A stretch of DNA of 64,000 bases. It comes from Oxyruncus cristatus (Eukaryota; Chordata; Aves; Passeriformes; Cotingidae). Under the pieces are notes generated by a model. That model had not been told where the DNA came from and searched no databases. It saw nothing but the letters and a program-made list of their open reading frames with translations. Shown in pieces: positions 1 through 11,548 of this stretch (the first letter of the stretch is position 1; each line of letters begins with the position of its first letter). The position numbers were made by a program, and so were the translations under genes. The DNA is taken from contig VXAY01005596.1 in the NCBI GenBank assembly GCA_013399855.1, positions 53,992 through 117,991 of the forward strand, given 5' to 3'.

Positions 1-2289
1 AATATTAGGGGAATAAAAAGTAATTTAATTGCATACAGTCAAAGATGTGCACATGGTCGCATATGTGTATTCAATACTGCTGTGGGCTATATAGATTGTA
101 GTACATAAGTCAAATAAGAGTTATGCATTCCGGGAACACATGGAGTACCTCCTATGTGCATGGCACAGAGGTTGGAATCAAGCTTTAACTCAAAGGTAAT
201 GCTAGATGTGGTTGTGTCTTCGTGGGTTTTATTGTGCGAGTCTAAACACTGAACAATGTTCTGTATATGGTGTGTGATTTCAGTACATGTGTATCTTCAG
301 CAGACCGCTGTTAACTCGTATCTTAACATCTTAACATGCTAAACCCAGCGATGATTATAAAGAATCATCTTTTTCCTAATGCTCAGCCTTCCCCAAAAGG
401 AGTATTTTTCTTCTTTGCAAACATAAAAGGAGTGTGAGTCAAATCCTCTTTCCCTAGGCCTGAAATAAGCAAGATCTTGTATTTGAATGGAAGACAACAT
501 TTTTTATATGGACCGGATAATTTTCCTGACCTTGTAGAAGCTTTTGGAAATCTTCTCAGTGGGACAAAGTACTTACTTAAATTCTTAAAGGATCACTGAC
601 ATTCCCATTTTGATGCAAAACCAATTAATTTAGTGGAAGGTTTTGAATGGCTTTAGAGTAAGTTCCAAGGTGCTACTTTTAGTCAGTAAAAAAATACCAA
701 ACCGTACTAGGTACTTTTCCTTGCCCCCTTACATACACTCTCATAAGCTTTTCTAATACTCAACATGGAATTTACAGTAGTGGAACAAAAACAATTCACA
801 GATAGTAAAGAGAGAGGTCTAACGGGAGTTTCTTATGGTCTCACTTTTTGAAAAACATCTTTGTTTTGAATTAATAATTCTGCATTTTGAATATGTGGGG
901 TTTTAGGCATATATGCTTGCATTTTTTAGGTCTGTCATATTTATAGCATCTGCCTGTGTTTCTATGCTATTTTTCTCTCTGACACACAAAATTAGACACA
1001 TGTAAATACTTTTTTATTTGTAACAGAGAAAGATATTTTAAATAACCCTGCCATCTAGGCTGAGCTTAACTCTTTCCATGAAACTGTTCTGGAGAATTTG
1101 TCATTTCATAAGACTGAAATCCTGATAAAAGCTATCATGTAAAAGTCAGTATTGGAGACATATTTCATTTTAATTGTTCTGATTCTGTACTAATTAGATA
1201 TTAAAATGCATAATAAGTAGGAATTCTGATTTAATGAAATCTTACTTCTTAGTTGTTAGACTGCTAGATTGTTTTAGAAGCGTGCATGAGATTTAAATAA
1301 TTTCTAGTGTAAAACTATCATGTTCCATTCATTCTTATTCTGATTAACATTATATTTTTAGTAATAGACCTTAAGGTTCTGTAGAGTTTTTCAGAATATT
1401 TATTTCAATATGTGTAACTAGCATAAGAGAATACAGCTCTATATTGCATACCGGACTCAGAATTTAGCTCCGTTTGAATGGAGTCTAATTCTAATTTGAA
1501 TGGAGTCTGCATAGTCCAAAAGTATTTCTGACAGTGAAAAGTTACATCTGAACGTTGAACTAGAACTGTCACGATAAACCGAAGCACACAAACATCAAAC
1601 AGTAAATGCTAAATTTATGGGAAATAAAGATGTTTTTATTATTATAGTGCTGCCTCTTGCTAATTTTTCTTTTGTCTATGTTTCATTAAACTGGGAAATC
1701 CTAAAAGCCTTTGAACTGAAATGTCAGGGGAAAAGTTGGAAATAACTCATATAATCCCCACATGGAATAAAAATAGACCTGAATGAGGATGGATCAAGAG
1801 AAAAGATAGCTCAAAAGCATATGGGGCATACATGCATTATATGTATAACAACTTGTAAGTGTACATATCTACCCCTTTTCTATAGTACTTCCATCAATGA
1901 CAGTGGCAGGAACAGTTGATCTAGCACATGAAACCAGATATGGGAAAACAGGAATATGGAGCTTCCAAAGTCATCAAGTGAAATATACTGAAACAGAAGG
2001 ATGGACACTCTTTGTTTAGTTCATTCACTGTTAGAAGACTGTTAAACAATAGTGCAATAAAAATTATAAATTTGAGAGTGAAGATGAGATAGTGTCCATT
2101 TGAATGAAAATCACTGAGCAAAAGTTAGGAAAAATACTTAATAGGGATGCAATTTATTGTGAATCTGCTGGTACAGATCTGATCTGGATAATAGTGCCTA
2201 CAAGTAAAGGTGGTGGGGGGGAAGCAAAAGTTGAGATTGTGTGATCATGCAAATTTGTGTGATTTCTCATGGGTAAATATCAGCAAAAA
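1..2289. other. Unassigned AT-rich DNA
   Basis: I see no gene or recognised repeat here. The open frames are short and show no familiar motifs. An imperfect direct repeat of TTTGAATGGAGTCT lies near 1471 and again near 1496. The right-hand third becomes purine-rich on the plus strand, leading into the old LINE remnant that follows. Confidence 0.5.
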
Positions 2290-3305
2290 GTTCAATCAGT
2301 GATGCTGGGGATGATGAGATTTTGAACATTATAGAAGATTGCTTCTTTCATGGAGTAGACACTGAGCAAGAAAGAGGCAAGGATAACTTAGACTAAATCT
2401 TAGTAAATGATAGGATCTACAGGAAAAAATGATGGAAAATAATCTTAAATGGGATGATTTTGAGCTTTTCTACTTCATGGGAAGTTGCAAGACACAAGAA
2501 TGTGAAGGATCTGTAACAGCAGTCCAGTGTTTCAGAAAGGCAAACAAAAGCAAAAAGATTTAGTGAGGAGTACTGGAAGTAGAATTCAGATAACACAGAT
2601 ATTACTGTATGAAAAAAAAAGTGAATGTTATTAAGTGTTTACACTGGAGGAGAGGAAAAGGAACAAAATAGCCCCCCTAAACAGGGATGAAGAAGAATTC
2701 CCAGAAGGTAGCAACCTTAAGCAAGTTATTAAGAGTAAGCACAAAACCTAAAATGAAGGAAAAGAGATACTGATGAGCAAGAAGAAATGTGTATCAATAA
2801 TTTGAAAGTGTAAAACCAAGCTGAAAATGGTCAGAAATCCTATTAAACCAAAACTTGCACAGAAGCCTGAAACATGGTAAAAACTTCTTAAGCCATGTAA
2901 GTAAAATGAGAACTTAAGAAGTGGCATAGATGTTTAAAGAATAAGGTAGACAGTAAGAATAAAGTAGACCTGGACTAAATGGGTACTGGAAAAATTGCCT
3001 CTGTTTCAGGTAAAAATGTATGTAAAGTTTTATATATGAAGAGAAATCACATCATCGATGTATCTGGTCCAGCATGGCACAAGCATTTGGTCCAGCAATT
3101 TTCTGTCCTAAAGTACTAAAAGGATCAACACATGAAATTCAAGTCCAAAAGCAAGCAAGTCAAAACTTTTGCAGAAGCTTAGAAAAGGGTACAGTACATA
3201 GTCTTGAGAGGGGAGTTACCTGAATGGATGGAAGTCATTAGTGGATTTTGTTGGCGGCCAGTTTTTAGCCCAGTCCCTTGTAATACACTTAGCACTGATT
3301 TCAGG
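2290..3305 (+). mobile_element. Very old CR1-like LINE ORF2 remnant
   Basis: The clearest part is 3222-3302. In one frame it reads EWMEVISG, then V..PV..N....D, which lines up with the reverse-transcriptase block [24 protein letters not shown] of CR1-type LINEs. The PQG turn is lost. Upstream, near 2330-2410, a frame reads roughly EDCFFHGVDTEQERGKDNLD, stop, ILVNDRI. This resembles the end of the LINE endonuclease domain, where LDLILTN is usual. The block is purine-rich on the plus strand, as expected for decayed LINE coding sequence, and carries many stops. I am fairly sure of the reverse-transcriptase end and much less sure of the left limit. It is interrupted or followed by a younger minus-strand CR1. 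Confidence 0.5.
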
Positions 3306-3388
3306 GTATAAGGTAAGTGCGTCTGGACGGAGTTTGTAGGCCGCACAAAATTAATAGTTTTTCTGAGAAACAGATGTGTTGAGATACA

Positions 3389-3606
3389 TCATGGAATTGT
3401 AGAATCACACTGATGTTGGGAAAGCCTCCAAGACCATCCAGTCCCACCATCCCCCAGCACTGCCAAGGCCACCAATAAACACATGTCCCCAAGTGCCACA
3501 TCCACATGGCTGTTAAATCCCTCAGGGGAGGGCAGACTCCACCCCTGCCAGGGCTGGATGACCCTTTCAGTGAAGGAATGTTCCCAATATTCAACCTAAA
3601 CTTCCC
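3389..3606 (-). mobile_element. CR1 LINE 3' fragment
   Basis: Read on the plus strand, the fragment begins with a degraded CR1 tail (ATGGAATTGTAGAATCAC). It continues through the typical minus-strand blocks AAGACCATCCAGTCCCACC, CCCCAAGTGCCACATCCAC and CTGCCAGGGCTGGATGACC. Only the terminal part of the element is present, so it is 5'-truncated. It belongs to the same general subfamily as the fragment at 39624-39730, sharing the phrase CATGTCCCCAAGTG. Confidence 0.88.
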
Positions 3607-6480
3607 CTTGTGTCAATATATATACGATATAAATATTTGCAAATGTAGTCTTACTGTTTGTATTTTAACTTGTCAATATTTCTAAATTTAATTCGTGTGT
3701 ATCTATTTTTTTCTTTCTTTTGTCCTAGGCTCATAGAGGTGGTGTAAAACTGAATAATGTAATCTACAAACTCAGGAATGGAAACCTTTGCCATAAACTA
3801 GGAAGATCCAAGTTTATACAAAATTCTAAAAATTTGAAGGTAGTAGTCAATCCGGAAGTGGCTATAGGTTGCCATTATAAACAAAGTTCTTTTATAAAGG
3901 GAAAAGAGAAATGTGATTCTGTGATGTATTAGGATGTTCTAATAGGTAGGGAGGCATTGTAAAGGATGTGTTTTTTCAGGAATTCCTGTTGTATTATGCA
4001 TGGTTCTAGTAATACATTCAAAGAAACTAAAATGAAATTTAAAGATCAGAAAGAAACTATGGTAATTAGGGCATGGAAAATATGTCTACGGAAGAGAGAT
4101 TTTTTTTTTTAAAAAAGGCATACGTAGCCAAATAGGTATTGAAAGGACATTTGAGTCCTTACAAATGCATTTTTAGTGAAATGCTAAAAAAGGCAAAATG
4201 TATTTAAACTGAATAGTGGTGTTGGCATGCCATCAAATACTTATATATTGATTACAAAGCCTAGGAATGTGAAGAAATTTACTGACTGACTGAGACTGGA
4301 AAGGTCTTCCAGATAGGTAATCAGGCCAATAAAGTTTTTTAAAATAGAACTTGAAAAGCTTACAGAAAAAATTGTGCAATTGAATGGGACAGTTCCTGTT
4401 AGGAAAGGGACATTTGTGGCAAGTTGGGAAAGGAAGGGCTTTTTGAAGATGGAATATGTTTTTTCTACATTTATTCTGTATCTCTTCTCTGCCTCAGGGC
4501 TTACTGCAGGCTCTGAGGTCAGGTAGGATGTTTTCTCCCTTTATTGTATAATTTAGATTCTGAGTTACGTTAATTTCTTTCTTTCTTTTGTTCTCCTTTC
4601 TATACTGTGACATGTTTTAAGTCCTAGAACATTCTGCAGAGAATTTCTAACATATTTCCTCCTATTGTGGGGGTCTCCACAGACCACTGATAGTGCCCTT
4701 TTCCCCCTTCTTCCTCCTTTTTTTCTTCTTCCCCAAGGAAGATTAGAGGTTTGACTTTTGGTCTTTACTGCAAAATGAAAGGTTTTGAGTCAGTGGATAG
4801 TACCACGTAGAGTAAAAGTTCTGTAGATATCTCTCTGTTTTGTTTTTTTTTTTTTCTTTTTCTCAATTAAATATCTAGTATATTGTAACCCTTAACTGTG
4901 AGGATGTAGAAATTTAGATAGTCCCTTCCAGCAATATGTTTCTATTACTACTTCTTGTGAAAATCATATTCAACTCTGTTCCATTATCTCAAAAATACTA
5001 GCTAAACTTTCAACATTTTCAATAGGACATGGCATGGATTAAGTGACATGTAGGAAAAAAATCTCTCTGAAATTTCCTAAACTGTTCTGTCATTATACAT
5101 TAGTCCTGACTTTTCATTTTTCTTATCTCCTTGCTATACTTAGGATTATCAAATAATTAAAATTATTTCGCCTCACATATGTCTAATATTAGGTATCTAA
5201 ATCTATCCATAATAATGGATAACTGAAATAAAAGGATTCTGATTTCATGTGGCTCTGAACACTTCCTCTGGGGTAGCTTCTTAGGTTTCCTGGTGGAAGT
5301 TGTAGGATAGGAATTATACAGAGGTTTATTCATATTCTTACATACAGAAGTAACCTTAAGGTACATATCTGTTAGGTTTTTCTTCTTTTCTTTTTGCTTT
5401 AATTTTTTTACAGTAAAGAAAAGAGATTTAACAGGAGAAACTCAGAGAATTACCAGGTGTTTTCTGCCTTAATGGTTAAAAAATTCAATAGAAGGAGCGG
5501 GTTTAAAATTTTTACACCACATTAGCTAATAGAAATTTGAATATGATCGGTATACTATCCCTCGAACACAGAGACCGACCTATCTCATTCCTGTTTACTT
5601 TGGGGAAGTTAAGCATCTCATAAGAATTTCTATTGAACTGTTCCTCACAAGTAAGACAAGCAGGGGAAGTCAGAAATTGAAAATCAGGGATTATGTATAA
5701 TTAGACTTCCAAGTGACTCAGTAGTAACAGCACTAATGTAATTCCTAATGTCTATGAAAAAAAATACTGCAAGAAATACAGCGAGGAATGTTGATTCTTG
5801 AGGCACATGAATGTACTAAGCAAGAACTTTGGCAGTCTTAATGGTTTCTGAAAACTGGATCTAGACTTTCTAATAGGTAGGAACTCAGATACATATGTAT
5901 ATATATAATTTGTAAACTTAACCCTTAGTGTCTGTAAGTGGATACAGGTGCCTAGCTTTATGTTTTATAATTTTTAACATATAATTTAATAATTTATAAT
6001 TGTCTCTGAGAATAATCAGTTGTTTTACTGTTTTGTTGGTTTGGGTTGGGTTGTTTTGTTTTTTTTTTTTTAACCTACTTGCATACACAGTAACTGTTAA
6101 AATTAAAAAGTCCTCAATCATATTAAAAACAAACAAACAAACAAAAAAACCCACAACCAGTCTTATGGATTTCTACATTGCATGTTTAAACATATATTTA
6201 CAAAATATAAAAATATAATATATCAGTTTCACATATTTATAAACTCATTGGGTAGCATAGAACAGGCTGATTATTAATGAGATGGTTTTTATTTAAAATA
6301 AATATGAAACTTTATTTGCACAGTGGTAATCAGAAATCAATCTATTATTTTAACATTCTACGCAACAGGCACTATAACTGTGTTATGTTGTATTAAAAGG
6401 AAGTGAAGAATGTTTTGTTTTGGTTTGTATTTTTAAGTAAGTGGGCTCACTCCGGTAAAAGTGCAGAAGCCTCAGAATGA
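3607..6480. other. Unassigned AT-rich DNA
   Basis: No gene or clear repeat family is visible. A small hairpin AAGGAC-6 nt-GTCCTT sits near 4143-4160. A pyrimidine-rich run lies around 4690-4740. A T/G-rich tract (about 6030-6072) faces an AAAC tract (6126-6156). Confidence 0.5.
6126..6156 (+). repeat. (AAAC)n simple repeat
   Basis: Four to five units of AAAC are followed by seven A residues and CCC. The same composite arrangement recurs at 24732-24763. A T/G-rich tract about 55-90 bases upstream is partly complementary. Confidence 0.85.
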
Positions 6481-6489
6481 ACTGAAGTG

Positions 6490-6740
6490 TTTTGGCTATT
6501 GGGCATGACCTGGATTTCGTACCGGTGGTGGCTCCTCGAGCTCTTCTGACTGGGGCGTTTTCATCAGTTTGTGCCACTAGGTGTCCCTATCTGCCCCTGT
6601 GTGCTGGAAAAAGCCTGATGAAAACATTAACTGAGGGAGGAGAAGGGGAGAAATTGAGCGGAAGGACTAGAAAACATGATAGTAAACGTCCTTCGTGGGT
6701 TTTGAGTTCTGTTTGGCAACTATCTGGCACGTTGATTCAT
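6490..6740. other. CpG-bearing GC-richer patch
   Basis: This short block has several CpG sites (within TTCGTACCGG, CTCGAG, GGGGCG, GAGCGG, AACGTCC and TTCGTGG), while thousands of bases on either side have very few. A plus-strand frame of about 100 codons (6492-6800) and a minus-strand frame (6577 down to 6383) cross it. Neither protein resembles anything I know. It could be a small CpG-rich promoter or first exon, a young insertion of unknown type, or chance. I assign no function. Confidence 0.35.
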
Positions 6741-7278
6741 GACTGTGCAGTTACATTTCAAAACAAACTTTTTAAAGAATGGATAATAATGCGCTCTTAG
6801 ATATTACATAGCCTTCGATACTATGCAGTCTTTTTGATATTATGTAGTTTTATATAGGTCTATAAAATGGGAAAAATCTTCTAAAACAATGTCAGTTTAA
6901 GCTCTATATTTGGTAAATTTATTATAAGTTTAAAATTATTTATACAATTTGGTGTAAAAAATGGATTTTCAGATAGTAAACCCTTTTAATTAATTATATT
7001 TGTCTAAGAGTCATGAGAAAAAGTGTACCATGAATAGCTTCTCTAGAACATCTTGATAAATGGGATGTTTCACGAATTTAGAGCCTTTGATGGATTGGAC
7101 AACCCTCTAACCCTTACAATTAAAGTTTAAATAGATCACTAGTAATGGAAAATAATTTTGTTTAGACCACAATTGTTTTCATAGTCAAGTGGCTATTAGA
7201 TGTTATGCAAACATACTTCTAGTGAGACATTTGTTTAATTAAAGCCAGCATCCATAAGGACATGAGAGCTTTTAAAAA

Positions 7279-7313
<35 letters not shown>

Positions 7314-7342
7314 ATAGTAATAATAATAATAATTATAATAAT
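7279..7342. repeat. Compound (AGT)n-(AAT)n microsatellite
   Basis: About a dozen GTA/TAG units pass through a mixed zone into TAA units and end in interrupted ATT/ATA. The shift from TAG to TAA along one tract suggests point mutation followed by expansion of the variant unit. Confidence 0.95.
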
Positions 7343-10300
7343 GTAAAAATGCAGATATATGAAGATATGTTCTTTCGGGTGTAATAAGCAAGATACTTGA
7401 ACAGACACCTCAGAGTATTAAATCATTATTTCCTCTGACATCAAAAGGCTGCATGTGCAACGACAGCTTATACTAATATGGTCTGGAAAGAGTTCTTGAG
7501 TAGTAAAAATACAGACCTTTAATTAAAAAATAAGCAAGCAAACAAACAAGCTTTCATCCTTCTCAATACTATTCAAAACATGACTAGAGAAAAGCTACTT
7601 TTCTGAACCTGTAATTCTGAGCTTACTTGTTTTGAACTTGTAGAGAACAATGTCTTTCTTTTGGACATACCAGCACTGTTAAGCATTTTTCTTCTGGATA
7701 TTTGTATCACACATAATCTAAGGATTTGGAATGAGAGAAAGAGGTTTTATTTAAAAGGACTTTACTAACAGCATAATTTTGTTGGAATGTCTCCACTGGT
7801 TTTAAGAGTCATGGTTGTGGTTTAAAATTTGAGCCCACAGTCTATTAACCCAAGGATGAGAGAGTTACAAGTCCACTGCACTGAAAATTTATGAATTTAT
7901 GAATACATTAATGAATAATAGTTTGTTGCTCTTCATCAGCCTTGTCTACTTCATGTTACTGGTTCTTCTTTGGAAGTAACGTGACTGAAAAGGCAAAACT
8001 ATGAGACAAATTTATTAAAAGACTAAAAGTCTGTCTTTAAAGATATTGGAATAGGTTCCCATAGTCTTTGAACTTGGAATCAGGCTAGTTTGAGTATCTA
8101 TTGTTTAGAACTATCTATTACTTAGAATTCTGCAGGAAATTGTAGGAGAAGGACTGGTGCTTTATTGTTCAATATGAAGAAATAGAACATCTTTTGTGAC
8201 CAAGGGATATTGAACATTCTGATAGACAAGTGGAATACACAGATAAGAATTTGTGTTTTATAACAGTGAAATAAATAATACAAGTGTTTAATTAGTTTAC
8301 TGGTGAAGTTATGAGTTTAAGTGAAAAACAGTAGTGATATATGTCATAAAACTTCTATATTTCATATACTACCTATATAAAGTATATAGATATCTTGCAA
8401 GACACTAAAGACGTAATACATTAAATAAAAGTCATCATAACTATATGATTTTATGAGTTAAGAAACTCAAAATGCCCTGCAAGAATTGTTTGTATAATAC
8501 AAGCAGTATAAATTATAATACAGCAAGCACCCTTTCACCCCCCTGTTGAAGAGCGATATAGAGTTACAGTCTTCAGAGGAAAAAATGCTGATGAGCAGCT
8601 TATTTCTGCACGTAAGTTGTGTGAAAGTTATGGCTTAATGTAGTTTCAGCTCTAGTTTTCTATATGTATCCCTGTGGAATATAAACATCCTTCAAAGCTT
8701 AAGTAGAAAGCCACATAGGATTTTACTATGTTTATTGCGATTATTATGATACCGAGTAGTTGCAAATGGCATTATCCATTAAAAATATCTAACCATATAT
8801 TATCAATTCATGTCCCCTTACTATATCTATGATTTATAGAAAATTATTTGGAGTGAGAGTGTCAGTCCTATTGAAAGCCAGTGGTAACTGAATAGTGGGA
8901 AATTATGCAACTGTACCTTGCTATCTGTAAATTTGAAGCCACAGTAGAAAAAGCTGATAAAAGAGAAGTGAAAGGAAATATCCCCAGTTTTCGTGTCAGG
9001 AATGGAAGCAAAATGAGATCAGTTAACTGAAATGTTGCATATGGAATATGGAATACTTTATTAAATTAATTCAGAGCTCCTTTTCCAATATCTCATCTAG
9101 AAAATGAATCTGACTCCTAATACAGTAAAAAGTTGAAAATATTTAATGTTCTTTTATGTCTTGCTTCAATCTTTTTTTTTTTTTTTAAATGCAAATATAT
9201 TGCTGAAATGGATGGCAACAGAGAATTTTAAAAAATAACTATCAATACCTAAATCATGGGGTCTGCCTTGCCTAAGATGAACTTTAGTATTTTGAAGCCT
9301 ATATAGGTTCTGCAAGCTTCAAGATTTGTTAAGAAGGTACCTTTCTTTACAAAATGTTACCTATTTCTCAAATGCATCTAATGTACTAAGTTAAATTAGT
9401 TCCTTCCACTTGAACGATTTCCCAACTATTGTAGGAAAAGCAAGGAATATTTTACATAGCTTTATAAAAGGAACCATACTTTTTAAAGGCAGATGGGTAC
9501 CAAGTTTTCAAATAGTCCTACTGGGCAACCATGCATGTCCTATAGATAGTGATGTGAGATGGGCATCTCTCAAGGATTATTCTAATTACGTGACCTGAAG
9601 TCTCCTCTAAATATGTGTCCACCTCTACTGATCACGGTGACATAATGCATTTGGCTTAGTGCCTGACCTGTTGCCTAAGATCAAGTGGGCTTCATACATA
9701 CTTGGTGAATGGTCAGTCAATGTATAAAACCAGAGGTACTTAAATATAACTGTAAAAAGATAAAAATATATTTAGACTTTATGTTATCTCTAGTCTTATT
9801 GACTTAGCTTTGTCATTTTGGGAAATGTAGTGCTACTAATCATACTGTGGATATTGTGTCAAAATTCAGACTCGCATTAGCAGAAGTACTTTTAAAAAGT
9901 TAATATTACAGGAAACACCCTAAGTTCTCCTTCAAAATTAATTAATATTGTCACTAGCAAGTGCACTTGAGAATTTCTGTGTAAGTAAGTTTGTTTTATG
10001 TAGTTATATCTGTAATAATATGTATTTCCCATTTGTTCTTCTGATAAATTGATATGGATGAATATATGTATTATGGAACAGCTGTTTGTATTAATGATGT
10101 GATAGCAGACCTCTGTAGGCAGGAGTAAGGTTTTTTGTTTATTCCCTTTTTACTGTTATGCATTGATTAAAATCTCATGTAGATGCCATAATAAGAAATC
10201 AATTTCCTTGCTTTATGTTTATGTTTTCTTAAAATAGAAATAACTATTTGTTCTACAAATTATGTTTAATGAAAAGAGCTTTCTAATAATTTGTATTTTT

Positions 10301-10370
10301 ATTTTCTTTCATTACATATTCCATTGTTCTTAATAACATTTTAAACCTTTGTTGTTTTGTTTGCATACAG

Positions 10371-10830
10371 TTAATAGAGCTCAATCGTTAACCATCATAT
10401 CCAAGATAAAAGGGAATAAGTGTCTTTATTACACTGAAGGGAAAGTATAAAAAAAAAGCCAGAAAAATACTACCATCACTTGCCAAAGGAATCTGCAGAT
10501 TTGACAGGATATCCAGAACAATAACTGCCATGTGATTTATCAATGCTGACTGCTGACTACCACAGTTTAATTTGCTACACTAACACCCAAAATCCTACTG
10601 TAAAACATAGATTTTTTTTTTACAATTTCTGCTTTTGACAAAACCTGATCTAATTGTCTTGCACGTCCCATGTGTTATCTTCATTCTAAATTCTTGGCTG
10701 GAGGGACCTAGTACAATCATGAAAAACCTTCTGACCCTCCTAGATATGAGAAGTATGTAATCTATAGTCCTTAAACATATGCTGCTGCTTACAGCATATT
10801 TTTTTCAAATAAAGAGTGTATTTTTAAATG
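10371..10830 (+). other. Speculative terminal exon and 3' UTR
   Basis: A good splice-acceptor context (branch-like TTAATAAC near 10330, then a T-rich tract and TTGCATACAG) ends at 10370. In one phase the next codons are LIELNR followed by TAA, so it could be the last few codons of a gene. A polyadenylation signal AATAAA lies at 10808-10813. Just before it is a hairpin with 8-bp arms (10777-10784 and 10792-10799). There is no upstream exon that I can recognise and no protein identity. Such arrangements also arise by chance in AT-rich DNA, so this is a weak call. Confidence 0.15.
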
Positions 10831-11324
10831 AAAAAAAAATATTACTCAAGTAGAGTACAAAGTAATAAATGTTCTCACCTTGCAAAAAAAATTTGTATCT
10901 TGGATTCATGTTGCATTAACATGTAGTTGTTGAAGAGTAAATTAATAATCTCTTATGCTTATTTATCACATACAATTTTGATGTGTCTCCATCTCATTTT
11001 GGTATCTGTTTCTAATTCTTATTAAATTGCAACTATGATTTCTAGAATTTTACTGGTATTTTCATAATTTGATGAATAACCATATTACTAGAATTTTTTT
11101 TTTCCTAACAAAATTTCTTCTTATTTTATTGCAGAGTTTTCTAACTTACATAAATCTTGTTTTATTTTGAATGAAATTCTGACATTAAGGTAGCATTTCA
11201 CTTCACTGATTCTATTAGTCCAGAAAAATAGAGCCCAAGTATCAAAATCTGTAAGCAAGAAACTTAACTTTTCTTTTTGTTACTTCTCCATCAAAATTTA
11301 GTATTTTTACCCTCTCAATGTACC

Positions 11325-11548
11325 TGTAGCAGACATGGGGTGGCCTTCACCCCATTTCCCAAATCTTGTCCATGGCGCATGTGTGCAGGTTAAGATTTAA
11401 ACCTAAATGACCCGTAGGTCCCTCCCTCTCAGGTTTGTTCCCCTTTCTGAGTTCTACCTTGCAGAACATGATGTCAGTGGGCAGTAAAACCAGTAATAAG
11501 AACTTTTCAATTGTTCCAAGATATTTTTTTTCCAAATTACCTAATACA
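11325..11548. mobile_element. Possible short LTR-like block
   Basis: The block starts TGTAGCAGACATGGGG and could end CTAATACA, so its ends fit the TG...CA rule of LTRs. It is GC-richer than its surroundings. It contains the hairpin GGGGTG-5 nt-CACCCC near 11337-11353. I see no target-site duplication and cannot name a family, so both the identity and the right boundary are uncertain. Confidence 0.25.

Larger units (their letters stand above)
6741..11324. other. Unassigned AT-rich DNA
   Basis: I recognise no gene or transposon. The stretch holds a trinucleotide microsatellite (7279-7342) and short homopolymer runs. One terminal-exon-like arrangement, at 10371-10830, is listed separately as speculative. 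Confidence 0.5.

Noticed and set aside
10777..10806. Hairpin plus T-run as an intrinsic (bacterial-type) terminator
   Set aside because: The shape fits, but the context is an avian genome where such terminators are not used. It is kept only as a note on the speculative exon.
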